This document shows positions 22,952-32,179 of a DNA stretch of 64,000 bases, in pieces; within the stretch, counting starts at the first letter, position 1; every line of letters begins with the position of its first letter. A program made the position numbers and the translations under genes. The stretch is from positions 310,001 through 374,000 of the forward strand of contig NC_070564.1 of the NCBI RefSeq assembly GCF_026914185.1. Reading direction: 5' to 3'. This DNA comes from Puccinia triticina (taxonomy: Eukaryota > Basidiomycota > Pucciniomycetes > Pucciniales > Pucciniaceae). The notes under the pieces were generated by a model that worked only from the letters and a program-made list of their open reading frames with translations, had not been told where the DNA came from and did no database searches.

Positions 22952-25900
22952 TTACGGAAACAATTTTTTCATTGAGTTTGAGTGAATTGTTGCCTTGACC
23001 GGTTTTGTTAAGAAATCCGCGATGTTGATGTCAGTAGAAACCCAGTCGAGCTTGATGTGATGTTCGCGGACAGCGTCGTTAACAAAGAAAAAATTACGTT
23101 CAAGGCTTTTCATTCTTCCCTTCGATGCGTTATCATCTGAGATTAAGACTGCCGCTCTGTTGTTGCATTTTATCGATAATTTGGGGTCAATATCGAGAGA
23201 TTTGATGATTGGTAATAGAAAAAGAAGAAAATCCACTGATTGACCTAGAGATATGAATTCAGCTGCGCATGTCGATGTTGCCACCACCTTTTGCCTCCGG
23301 GAGCCCCAGGCCACCGGAGCACCGAACAAAGTGATTACGAAACCCGATGTCGATCGTTGAAACTCTCCACCCCAGTTCGCATCCACCCAAGTCGTCATTT
23401 CATCTCCCGATGCCGATAGCTTCAAACGTTTTGATCGTGTCGTGTAGATATATTGTACGAGATGTGACAAAGCCTCCCAGTGTGAGTCGTTAGGATTCAT
23501 ACTGAACCTGGCAAGGTAATTAACCGCAAAGCTTATGTCTGGTCTAGTTCCCAACGCCAGGTAATTTATCGAGCCTATTAGTGATTGATATAGTGTTGCT
23601 GAAACCGGTTCCCCCCACGAAGTTGTAAGATTGTCGCCAGTCAGCGGGGTATGAGTAGTTATCAAGAGTTTTTTCACTTCCTTCCTGTACTTTTCTACTA
23701 GCTGGTCGATAAGCATGTGTTGACTGAGAAATATTGCATCATCTTCGTACTCAAGTTGAATGCCAACGAGTTTTTCAGGCTTTGAATCCCACTTGAGGCG
23801 CAGGCTTCGGTCCATGTTCTGTCTTAGAAGTTCAATATCCGGTTCGTTGTTGCCGAACACGATCCCATCATCCACATGAATCCATACTATAATGATGGAG
23901 TTACCCTTCTTGTACCTGTACAGACACTCCTCCACTTCGTCGCATTCAAATCCCCAGCCGTGGAGTAAACTCTTGAAATGTTTCCACCAGCAACGGCTGG
24001 CCTGACGAGTGCCGTATAGAGCCTTCTTGAGTTTGAGTACCTTCCCATTCAGATGAGGAAATAGCTCGACGGGTGGATCGACGTAAATAGTCTCTTTGAT
24101 TGGACTGTGGACAAAAGCCCCGGTAATGTCAAAAGAATTGATTATCCAATTATTCCTTACCGCCAGAGTGAGCAGTATTCGTAATGTCGATAAAGAAGCT
24201 GTTGGAGCAAACGTTGAACGAACGTCCTTTCCAAGACGTTGTTTGAAACCTCGTACAACGAAACGGGCCTTCAGTTTGTTGATTGAGCCATCCGTGTTAC
24301 GCTTGATGTCAAAAACAAAACGAGTGCCGATGGAGTGTCGATTTTCTTTTTCCATGATGTCAAATGTGTTGATTTCCGTTAATTGATCCCATTCTTTGAT
24401 GCACGCTTTACGCCACTCGACCCCTGCCTGCGAGCTTAGAGCCTGTCGTAGGGTGGATGGAATATCTGCGTCGGACGTAGCTTGTAAAAGATCGAGTTGA
24501 TTATCTTGTTCCTCACATATTTCCGCTGTTTGTTCTTGTCCCAAAGTCAGAACTCTACGGGCAATCGGGTTATCAGCCAAAGACGTGGGAGAAGGAAAGA
24601 GAATTTTCCCTTGGAAATCCAGAAAAAAGGCACACTCAGAGTTTATTACTTTCTGAGTAATGGGATTCCAGAATAGCCATCCCCTCTCATCATCCTGGTA
24701 GCCAACTAAATATCCCATCCAGCCGCGTTGATCGAGTTTACAGCGCCGGTCTTTTGGAATGTGAACGCTGGCACGAGAACCGAAAGGATAGAACGTGTTG
24801 GCACAAGGTTGACGACCGGACCATAGTTCCAACGGAGTTGATTTACAGCGCTGGTTGGGAATTCTGTTGATGAGGTAGCATGCGCATCGGTAAGCGTACG
24901 ACCAGAGTTTCGAAGGTATCTCAGAGTGGGCTAATGTTGTTCGGGCAATGTCCCCCAATGTGCGATTTAGACGTTCAGCTTCCCCATTCTGCTCTGGTGT
25001 GTAAGGGGATGTAAAGATTATCTGTGATCCAACAGATTTGAGGTAGTCCGAAAGAGGTTTTACACCATATTCTTTGGCATTGTCGGAACGAATGAACTTT
25101 GGCGCCATCTTGAAGTGATTGACCATTTTCTTGACGAGAGATATTAGAATTTGAGGGACCTCAGACCGAGATTTCATGGGAAAAACAAAACTGTAGGTAG
25201 TCGCATGATTGCGGATTGTGAGAAGAAATTGATTACCGGAGACATCGGGATCGAAAGGACCCATGACGTCGGTGACAAAGAGATCGAGTCGATTTTCCCG
25301 GGGAATTACCTTGGGTAGAGAATGGCGGCGTCTTTCGCTTTTAGTCTGTTTACAAGTTTCACAGATGAAAGGAGTCCAATTTTTCAAGTCAAAAGACGGT
25401 ACGAAACGTTTCAGGAAATCTTTCACAATCGTGTCGGAGATGTGGCCCAATCTACAATGCCACTCATACGCCGGAGATATGGATTGACTGGAAGACCGAG
25501 TCGAGACAGCGCGAATGTCGGAAGTAAAAAAATTGAAAGAACCCGGAGTGATAACCCAGGACCGATGAATGAATTTAGCGGTGATAGAAGCGAAGTTTGA
25601 AATTAAATGAATGTCGTGGTTGGGGAGAAAAAATGGTTTGAAGCCGGATTCAATCAACTGGCCGAGACTAAGGAGTGTGCCGGTCATCTCCGGACTGTAC
25701 AATACTTTTGGGATTGTGAGGGTACCATCCCCATTGACCATCTTGAGGTATCCACTATGTGTCGCCAACATAGATCCGTCGGACGAAGCCAGCTTCAGCT
25801 TCATGGGCGGGATAATTGGAGATAGAGAGAAAAAGGATTGGAAAGAGCCGCTCACGTGGTGGGTCGCCCCTGAATCCAAAACCGTGCCATCGCCGGTAGC

Positions 25901-27490
25901 ACCCTTTGCATCCACACCCACAGCCGATCGAACCACCACATTCGGATCCTGTCCTGTGGGTGGGTCGTTTGGGGGTGCCACCTGGCGGGCGAAACCGGAG
26001 ACGGGGCGACCATTGATGGGGGTATCAGGGGGCGGCAGGTTGGCATCCCTGCGGAGTGTTGGACACGACGACCTCCAATGCCCCGACGCCCCGCAGTACG
26101 AGCAAGGTTTACCGTCAAAAACTGCCGGATTGCTTGGGCTGGTGTTGCCCTTTCGGATGTTATTGATAGCAGCTGATATGTCGTCGACCGTGGGATGTCC
26201 GGGCCGTCCCACATTTTGTTGTCTTTGCTGATTGGGAAAGTTGGTCTGGTTTCTCGGTTGGCCTGGCAGCCCGCTCCGAGGGCTAGATCGACCAAGCTGA
26301 TTTCCTGGGTTGTTCCAGACTGGTTGTGATGAATTACCCCACGCCGAACTTCTGGGAGCTGACGAGTTCGGGAACGTTCGGAAGACTGAAACATTGGGAT
26401 GTTGATTGGAATCGAACCGTACGCTCTCGCCGTACGCGGAAGTAATGATCGTTTTTATGTCTCTGGCAGTAACGTCCTTTTTGGAGCCGAGTTGCAGTGA
26501 TATATTCTGGAAGAGTTGAGAGCGGGACATTGAGGGAGGGGTAGGGGCGATGGCCTGTAGAACAAGGCTTTCGACGAGGGAAGGTAGACCTGCTCCCACC
26601 TTCTTAAGATCTGAAAAAATATTGAAGGTTTTGTTGAAAAGACCCTGGAGTTGTGACGGTTCAGTCGCTGGGCCGGTAATCCGTAGTTCCAAAAGTTTAT
26701 CGACCAGTTCGATCTGTCGAAAACGAACCGTTCCTTGGAAGTTCGCCTGAACTGCCTCATACGCGTCTGTCCCTGAAGTACACCGATTGACCAGAGACGA
26801 TAGCTCATCGTGGACCGTAATTTGGATGAAATACAGAAGGCTGTTGTTCTCTTGTACCGATAATTTCTTGTAGTTTTCTTGATCGTCAAAGAAGCTAGAA
26901 TGCCCGAGTGTAAGTAGGATAACCCTGGTGAGTCCCCGCTTCCATTTGGTGAAGTTGCTGCCGTCGGCGGCCAACTGTTCGACATCTTGTTTATAGATGC
27001 TTGGCTGTTGAAGGAATTTGTTCTTAGGGGAGACGTCGGTTGTGCTGGCTTGTGACATGTAGAAAATGGGAGATTCTGGTATCGAAATGTTCTCGGGGGA
27101 AGTCGGTGACGTGTCAGAAGAAGTTTGGGGTGTGAATCGTTCTCGAGGTATGTTGATAAGTGGGCGGTATTCGGGTGTTGGGATTACAATCGCGATGGGT
27201 AAGCCGAAAGGTTGTACGACAATTCGTTTGCCTGATGAAATCGGGGCCGATGGTGATTCGTCGATGTGCCGGGTGATAACTTTAGAAAAGATATAAGATA
27301 CTTCCGAGATGAATGGTGAAGGGGGTCGATCTTCTTCCAAAGGGTCTGGTTTTTCTTCAACGGGAGACGGTGGTAAAGGGGGAAGTGCGAGTAAAGCCTT
27401 GTACGCTTTTGTTTGTTTCGGCCGTTTCGCTCGAGTTGGCGGCGGCAGTGGTCCAGAGATCTGAGGTTTTTCACATCGAGTACTGACCAT
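22952..27490 (-). CDS. Copia-A Gag-Pol polyprotein, 1512 residues
   Basis: One frame from an ATG at 27488-27490. The order is a Pro-rich N-terminus, a Gag region (about 170-350), a CCHC knuckle CSYCGASGHWRSSC (about 464-477) and a protease with DSGATHH (about 538). The GAG-pre-integrase HHCC region starts at EWHCRLGH (about 675). The integrase core has VTDVMGPFD, RSDNAKEY and QNGEAERLN. The RVT_2 reverse transcriptase has HVDDG in place of YVDD (about 1206). RNase H starts at WVDANWGG (about 1370). Integrase before reverse transcriptase is the Ty1/Copia order. No stop or frameshift was found. A His in the first position of the xVDD box is seen in some Copia lineages, and Copia-B and Copia-C here also have HVDD. 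Confidence 0.95.
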   Translation of the reverse strand: MVSTRCEKPQISGPLPPPTRAKRPKQTKAYKALLALPPLPPSPVEEKPDPLEEDRPPSPFISEVSYIFSKVITRHIDESPSAPISSGKRIVVQPFGLPIAIVIPTPEYRPLINIPRERFTPQTSSDTSPTSPENISIPESPIFYMSQASTTDVSPKNKFLQQPSIYKQDVEQLAADGSNFTKWKRGLTRVILLTLGHSSFFDDQENYKKLSVQENNSLLYFIQITVHDELSSLVNRCTSGTDAYEAVQANFQGTVRFRQIELVDKLLELRITGPATEPSQLQGLFNKTFNIFSDLKKVGAGLPSLVESLVLQAIAPTPPSMSRSQLFQNISLQLGSKKDVTARDIKTIITSAYGESVRFDSNQHPNVSVFRTFPNSSAPRSSAWGNSSQPVWNNPGNQLGRSSPRSGLPGQPRNQTNFPNQQRQQNVGRPGHPTVDDISAAINNIRKGNTSPSNPAVFDGKPCSYCGASGHWRSSCPTLRRDANLPPPDTPINGRPVSGFARQVAPPNDPPTGQDPNVVVRSAVGVDAKGATGDGTVLDSGATHHVSGSFQSFFSLSPIIPPMKLKLASSDGSMLATHSGYLKMVNGDGTLTIPKVLYSPEMTGTLLSLGQLIESGFKPFFLPNHDIHLISNFASITAKFIHRSWVITPGSFNFFTSDIRAVSTRSSSQSISPAYEWHCRLGHISDTIVKDFLKRFVPSFDLKNWTPFICETCKQTKSERRRHSLPKVIPRENRLDLFVTDVMGPFDPDVSGNQFLLTIRNHATTYSFVFPMKSRSEVPQILISLVKKMVNHFKMAPKFIRSDNAKEYGVKPLSDYLKSVGSQIIFTSPYTPEQNGEAERLNRTLGDIARTTLAHSEIPSKLWSYAYRCACYLINRIPNQRCKSTPLELWSGRQPCANTFYPFGSRASVHIPKDRRCKLDQRGWMGYLVGYQDDERGWLFWNPITQKVINSECAFFLDFQGKILFPSPTSLADNPIARRVLTLGQEQTAEICEEQDNQLDLLQATSDADIPSTLRQALSSQAGVEWRKACIKEWDQLTEINTFDIMEKENRHSIGTRFVFDIKRNTDGSINKLKARFVVRGFKQRLGKDVRSTFAPTASLSTLRILLTLAVRNNWIINSFDITGAFVHSPIKETIYVDPPVELFPHLNGKVLKLKKALYGTRQASRCWWKHFKSLLHGWGFECDEVEECLYRYKKGNSIIIVWIHVDDGIVFGNNEPDIELLRQNMDRSLRLKWDSKPEKLVGIQLEYEDDAIFLSQHMLIDQLVEKYRKEVKKLLITTHTPLTGDNLTTSWGEPVSATLYQSLIGSINYLALGTRPDISFAVNYLARFSMNPNDSHWEALSHLVQYIYTTRSKRLKLSASGDEMTTWVDANWGGEFQRSTSGFVITLFGAPVAWGSRRQKVVATSTCAAEFISLGQSVDFLLFLLPIIKSLDIDPKLSIKCNNRAAVLISDDNASKGRMKSLERNFFFVNDAVREHHIKLDWVSTDINIADFLTKPVKATIHSNSMKKLFP

Positions 27491-27549
27491 GCACCTATTA
27501 GAGCCTGGAGAGATTCCTGGTTGTATCGGCTATCGAGATGTTGAGCAAT

Positions 27550-27561
27550 CGAGTCTTAATC
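27550..27561 (-). promoter_or_regulatory. Copia-A primer-binding site, matching a tRNA-Lys anticodon arm
   Basis: The plus strand CGAGTCTTAATC directly abuts the 5' LTR at 27562. It matches the anticodon arm of tRNA-Lys(CUU) (GACTCTTAATC) with one mismatch at the loop edge. No TGG start is present, so a standard tRNA 3'-end primer is unlikely. Confidence 0.5.
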
Positions 27562-27666
27562 TGTTGTGTCGAGAGAAAAACCCATGAGTCTACATTGCTC
27601 CTCCCCGACCGCCTCTTCAGCACTCCATACTCCAAAAGTGGAGTTTGTACACCCCAACTCTCAACA
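27562..27666 (-). repeat. Copia-A 5' LTR (right)
   Basis: 105 bp. It differs from the left LTR by GTCGAG versus GTCAAG near its inner end. Confidence 0.93.
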
Positions 27667-27697
27667 ATTAACTAAGTCCAAAGGTGGAGGTGCCAAA

Positions 27698-28307
27698 GGG
27701 ACTTATGCCGTATTGGTGATTTAGAACTGAGAGCTACACCCAAAACCACCATGCCCCATACATTTTGCTATAGCTCTGCAACATCCCATGAATCCATCAA
27801 TATTTCTTGATAGTCTGAAAGCTGCGCATCTTTTCTAATTTTTTGATGCACTCTAATCAACATAGGTCCTCCTACTTTTCTCACAATACCATCTTGAAGA
27901 TGGCGGACAGCAAAAGCCAACTGCAAGCTCCTTAAAACAGTATCTATAGTGAAACTCCATGAATTGCCTCAAGAAAAAAAAATGACAGAAAGGGTGCAGG
28001 ATGCTTGTGGGAACTTGTATTTGCCCTGGTTCAATCCAAATCCCCAGGGAGCCAATTCAAAAAACAATGATGCCTTGACCTTTTTAGCCAGCATGAGGTT
28101 TTTTTTACTAAATTCCTTGTATCTTGAGTTTGGGAGGAAGAAAAATACACATAAAGTTGGCAAGAGATAGCCAGGCTTCTGATGATTCTAAGTATAAGTG
28201 TAGAGGGTTATTACACAAAAACAGCACCATGTGGGGGCCTTAGCATAAAAAAGGAAGGATTATCAACATTTCTCTCAAGCAAAATTCACCAATACGGCAT
28301 AGGTCCC
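27698..28307 (-). mobile_element. inverted-repeat element, 610 bp, with a coding relic
   Basis: The ends GGGACTTATGCCGTATTGGT and the reverse complement of GGGACCTATGCCGTATTGGT delimit it. On the minus strand a frame containing VLRSLQLAFAVRHLQDGIVR and QKIRKDAQLSDYQEILMDSW reads as real protein (about 27960-27770), ending in TAG. An upstream frame (28163-27969) may belong to it. No family is recognised, and no target duplication could be fixed. Confidence 0.5.
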
Positions 28308-29044
28308 TCCCAGAGGGAGGCCAGAGGTAATTATTTAAGTTAGCCCAGCTGACTTTCACAAGTCCTTCAAATTTCACACAGCACACTCTAAACCCAGCAG
28401 CGGTACATACTATGCAAAATGGTTGGAAAAGTCCTCACAAAATCAAACACCATTATTTTATTGATCCAGGATAATGAGGATTGAGGTTTGGATTTGAGAA
28501 AGATTGATTGATGAGATAAGGTTCTGAGAGTCGAGTTCCGCAAGTAATAAATTTTGATGTCATTCAGGTCAATATTTGATGATGTTGCTGCACAATGTGT
28601 TGTGATGCGTGCACAATGAGCTTGGAGACCAGCAAGTTTCAACACTGATGCTGCCATGATTGTCATCTGGTAAGGCATTCTCCGCTGCATTTATCACGGT
28701 GTGTAGATCATTATCAACAGAGTCACCATCTGAGTCCTGTTCATAGAGCACTTTCTCCTCCAAGAGCAGATTAATGTTGGATTTTGGGGATCTGCTGGAA
28801 GAATTCACTCAGCTGGCAATGTGTCCTGCTGCACAAAGCATAATGCAAGGATTTCTTTACTACTGGTTCCCACATGAGCATTAACTTTTCATGCTTATGT
28901 TGGACCAATTCCAACTTGTCACTCACAATCCTCCTTGTGGGATATGTAAATTACCAAACAAAGATTCCAACTTAGCTTTGAGTTTGCTATCAAAAGAATC
29001 TAAAGAAAAAGCCAACTTGAAACCCAAAATCAATGGATTATTAA
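28308..29044. other. unassigned; weak minus-strand coding relic
   Basis: A minus-strand frame at 28569-28808 (79 codons, Ser- and Asp-rich N-terminal half) and one at 28388-28690 overlap. Neither has a known domain. A captured gene fragment or transposon relic is possible. Confidence 0.3.
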
Positions 29045-29270
29045 CACTGCAAGAAAAAGTCAAGCAACTGCTAGCAGTTGAAATGTGGGTTACTGCTGTG
29101 GAACTGCTGTTCTAGCTCCACCCAAACACATGTAAGCTTTTTCTTCAAAGTGACTGTGCATTGAAGCTTGGTCAACAGTATGCCTTCACAAAGGCTTTTG
29201 TAATATCACAAGCTTGCTTGCAGTTCTCACATGTCAACTGCTTGCAGTTGCTTGACTTTTTCTTGCAGTG
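29045..29270. mobile_element. MITE, 226 bp
   Basis: The ends CACTGCAAGAAAAAGTCAAG and CTTGACTTTTTCTTGCAGTG are perfect inverted repeats of more than 25 bp with further pairing inside. No clear target duplication was found. Confidence 0.8.
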
Positions 29271-29414
29271 ATTTGCTGGGGAAAGACCAACCAAATACAC
29301 ATTGATCAATATTCCTTTAATTCAGCTTGTTCCAAAACTGAATTGCCCATGAGAAGAATCTTTGCAACTCAATAGCCAGCTGCACCAGTTCTTTTGACAG
29401 CTCTGTTTATGAAG

Positions 29415-30115
29415 CTTAGGGCAAAAACCCGTCAAAAATAAGGGTTTTGGGCCCTAGCACTATAACTGTGCTGATTTAAACACTAGTAATGTAAATTACT
29501 AAACTTGTTACGTGGTAAATAAGGCCACTACAAGGGTTTTAAACACTCTTTTAAAAAGAGGAGGATTTATTATGTAATTAATAATATATAATTATTAATT
29601 ACAGGGAATAAGTTTGGCGTAAAAAGTAGGTGGTAAGCGCTTAACCTGATTGGCTGCTTGTCAGAGGCGGGGGTCTTACGACAACTACTTATAAGGATAA
29701 AGCTTGTAAATATAATAATAAGGGATTTTTGATATTTAAAGGTTTAATCCAGTGGATTTTACGTGCAGGGGATGGTTTAAAGGGAAAAGGGGCTACAATG
29801 GTAGCAGGGGAGAATATTCACGGCAAACTTACAGTTTATGGGCGGTGAATGGTCTGGGGGATCTTTTCCTGAGGGCCAAACAGGCCTCTATTTATAGAGG
29901 GGACTTCAGTGGGCGTAAACACTGAGTCCTTTTCTCCCTATGGGAGTATCCAGGGGTGTAGCCGTGAAAAGGGCTTGGCTGTGGGTAATTTAATTGTATT
30001 GTAATAGACTAATTTCCCTGACTCTGTCACATGACATGTTTATAACCAATTGTAATGTGAAAGAGCTTTAGTAGAAGTCTACATAATACTTTCACGGGGT
30101 ATTTTTACACGAGTA
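29415..30115. repeat. LTR- or promoter-like AT-rich block
   Basis: The block contains TATTTATAGAGG (near 29889) followed by GTGGGCGTAAACACTGAG, and it has the base composition of a fungal LTR. I could not fix TG/CA ends or a target duplication, so a solo LTR is only a suggestion. The rest of 29271-30465 has no supported gene; the 119-codon minus-strand frame at 30079-30438 has no recognisable domain. Confidence 0.3.
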
Positions 30116-30465
30116 ATATTACTCATTAATGTACAACAGTTTAATTTTATGTACATTGTTTGTTTTAATAAATTTATGTATGTAATACTATTTTTGGGCG
30201 CTTTCTGGGGCCAATTATTATTTATACAATTAGTACATGAAGGAATAGGAATAAGGGGGTACTTTAAGTGGGTGACCCCCCTTAATTTATGATGAGGAAT
30301 CTGATTCTGCAATAATAATTTAATCCAAAGTGTGGCATGCATCCTGGTTTGCACAGCCCAAGGGTCTTTTGACAAGCACAGATGACTGTTGTTCCAGAAA
30401 TCCAGTTGAAGCTTGACAAATTCTTCATAGCTTATCAATTGGTTTTCCGGTCAACTAAGCTGATC

Positions 30466-30622
30466 TATGGTATTCAAAATTGCATATGTCACTGTTTACA
30501 TAAAATCATAAAGCCAATTTTGGCTGGGAGATGTCAGCGTGCATGAAAAAGTGACATCTCCAAGTCAAAATTGCAGTTTATGATTTTATCTAAAAAAATC
30601 TGATGCAATTTTGAATACCATA
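30466..30622. mobile_element. MITE, 157 bp, TATGGTATTCAAAA ends, target duplication ATC
   Basis: The ends TATGGTATTCAAAATTGCAT and the reverse complement of TATGGTATTCAAAATTGCAT are flanked by ATC at 30463-30465 and 30623-30625. It is a divergent relative of the element at 238-410 and shares its 3-bp duplication length. Confidence 0.85.
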
Positions 30623-31000
30623 ATCGGGAGCTTGGTTTTTGAGTTAATCTGTCCTGCAGTTGCAAAACGTTTTGAAGACTCTAGTAACTGCCTTCTTACG
30701 ACGTGCAAGTGCTTTGAATATCTTCTCTTTCAAAACTGTGCCTAGTTGCTCCCTGCGTGCCTTGGAATCATAGCTTCTAGCTGTAGAATAGAGGCAAGCT
30801 TCAGGGTCCCAAAAGTAATGGGAAAGGAACCTTCCACATGCATTATCTTCTGCACCCCTTCATTTTCTCTCCAGATTCTATCCTCGGGGCATTTGAAGGA
30901 TGAAGTAGACAAGTTTTGGTGATGCGGTTGTGCGTATTGAACAACAAAGTTGTAAGATTACATCCAATGCGAGTGGGTAACTTTGAAACTAGGCACAAGG

Positions 31001-31313
31001 TGTTAGAATAATACAATTGATAGTTTTTTATCTAATACATGACAAGATGCATATGGATGGCTGAAGCAAGACAATGATATTGTTGAGCTTACTATACTGT
31101 TGTCAAGTCCACTCTCTGTTTCCTGCTTCAATCTTCCTTTCTCTCACATATCACATGTTGTGACATCTCCCGCTCATCAGTGTTCACTCTATATAACCTG
31201 AGCCAGCAGCACTCGGAAAGGCTTTTCTTCATCCTTTCCGAACACTCCTCACACATCGTGTCTGCTGTCTCAGTTTATATCAACAGATATGATGTTGCAG
31301 AAGCTATATTACA
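31001..31313 (+). repeat. lone Copia-type LTR, 313 bp, with a standard PBS
   Basis: It starts TGTTAGAATAATAC and ends GCTATATTACA, with a TATA-like CTATATAACC near 31190. Five bases after its end, TGGTACAAGAG (31318-31328) looks like a 3'-tRNA primer site. The internal region is lost after about 31400, so this is the 5' stump of a truncated element. Confidence 0.65.
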
Positions 31314-31399
31314 AGAGTGGTACAAGAGAGGTGAAAAAGGATCCAAGAGCGCAAAGGTTGAAAGAAGATGGAAAAATACTTGATGTGGAGAGGGTGGGT

Positions 31400-32179
31400 G
31401 AAAGTCAAAGTCAACAAAATAGTCGTCACGCGTTGACTTGATGACCCCGCAGGAAGTTTGACTGAAAATAAATGTAACTATTTACGGTTTATTCATTCAA
31501 GCGGATCCGGTGGCGAACTTGGCTCAAAGGTCCTTGAGCTCTTGTAGGAGGTCTTGGACGTTGAAGAAAATACCCTGGCGACGGTTTGGTCAAGATGAGA
31601 CCTGGGGAGCAGGAACTTTGGGAGCTGCCGGACGTGATAGCTTCAAGTTTCGGCGGCGAGAGTTTTCGCGTGCCGGGGCGCCAATAGAGGAAATGGGGCA
31701 GTCGGTGTCGTAAACGACCCGCATGTTGCTACACCTGAGATGTAGTAGAAGACAAAGGCCGAAACAGTTAAGATGTGCTGTTCATAAGCGACATCAAATG
31801 AGAGAGGGTGTGGGGACAACTTGCCTTTTTCTCGGGGAAGGGGAGGGATAAGAAGACTTCTTGATTTAAGCGTCAAAGGCCGGCTTTCTAAAGTTTTTGT
31901 TGAGCGGGATAAACAGGAGGGGCGGTTACTATATGGTTCTGGAAGGGAAAAGGAAGGTAATCTGTGGAGTCGGATTGAAGATTCTTACTTACGCGCTGCG
32001 CGGGGTGAAAAATAGAATGGGGAGGGGGGACAGGGGACGAAGCTTCAGGGGACGAGAGATGGAGGGTGAAAGAACTGGTGTATTTAAGCGAGTTGGGCTC
32101 AGCAGCCAATGCTGCTGTTGTGGCAGGAAGCTGCTGCTACCCTTTGTGCTTCGGCCCCGTATGCGATGTTGTTGTTTGG
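31400..32179. other. unassigned relic region left of Copia-B
   Basis: On the minus strand, frames with NVQDLLQELKDL (near 31520-31570) and RENSRRRNLKLSRPAAPK (near 31620-31680) look coding but are broken by TGA codons. Sequence on the other side of Copia-B (44115-44230) also has short protein-like frames, for example WTVIDQRHDSVQLKPYKPGL on the plus strand. The insertion therefore split an older coding or retroelement region. No family is recognised. Confidence 0.3.

Larger units (their letters stand above)
22708..27666 (-). mobile_element. Copia-A: complete Ty1/Copia element with 105-bp LTRs, 4959 bp
   Basis: LTRs at 22708-22812 and 27562-27666 differ at one visible position. The target duplication ATTAA lies at 22703-22707 and 27667-27671. 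The single coding frame is intact, so it may be active or recently active. The LTRs are very short for a complete Copia element. Confidence 0.95.
22570..27690 (-). pseudogene. unidentified minus-strand coding relic interrupted by Copia-A
   Basis: Across the Copia-A insertion and one copy of ATTAA, a minus-strand frame runs from about 27690 into 22707-22580. It reads as coherent protein, with motifs such as DLVNFASWIQAGFEKIVQKL, and ends at a TGA near 22583. The composition (amphipathic, no low complexity) suggests a former gene or transposon protein. I do not recognise the family. An acceptor-like AAG at its 5' edge would allow an upstream exon. Confidence 0.4.

Noticed and set aside
30079..30438. 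119-codon minus-strand frame
   Set aside because: No recognisable domain and low-complexity context next to an LTR-like block; likely chance.
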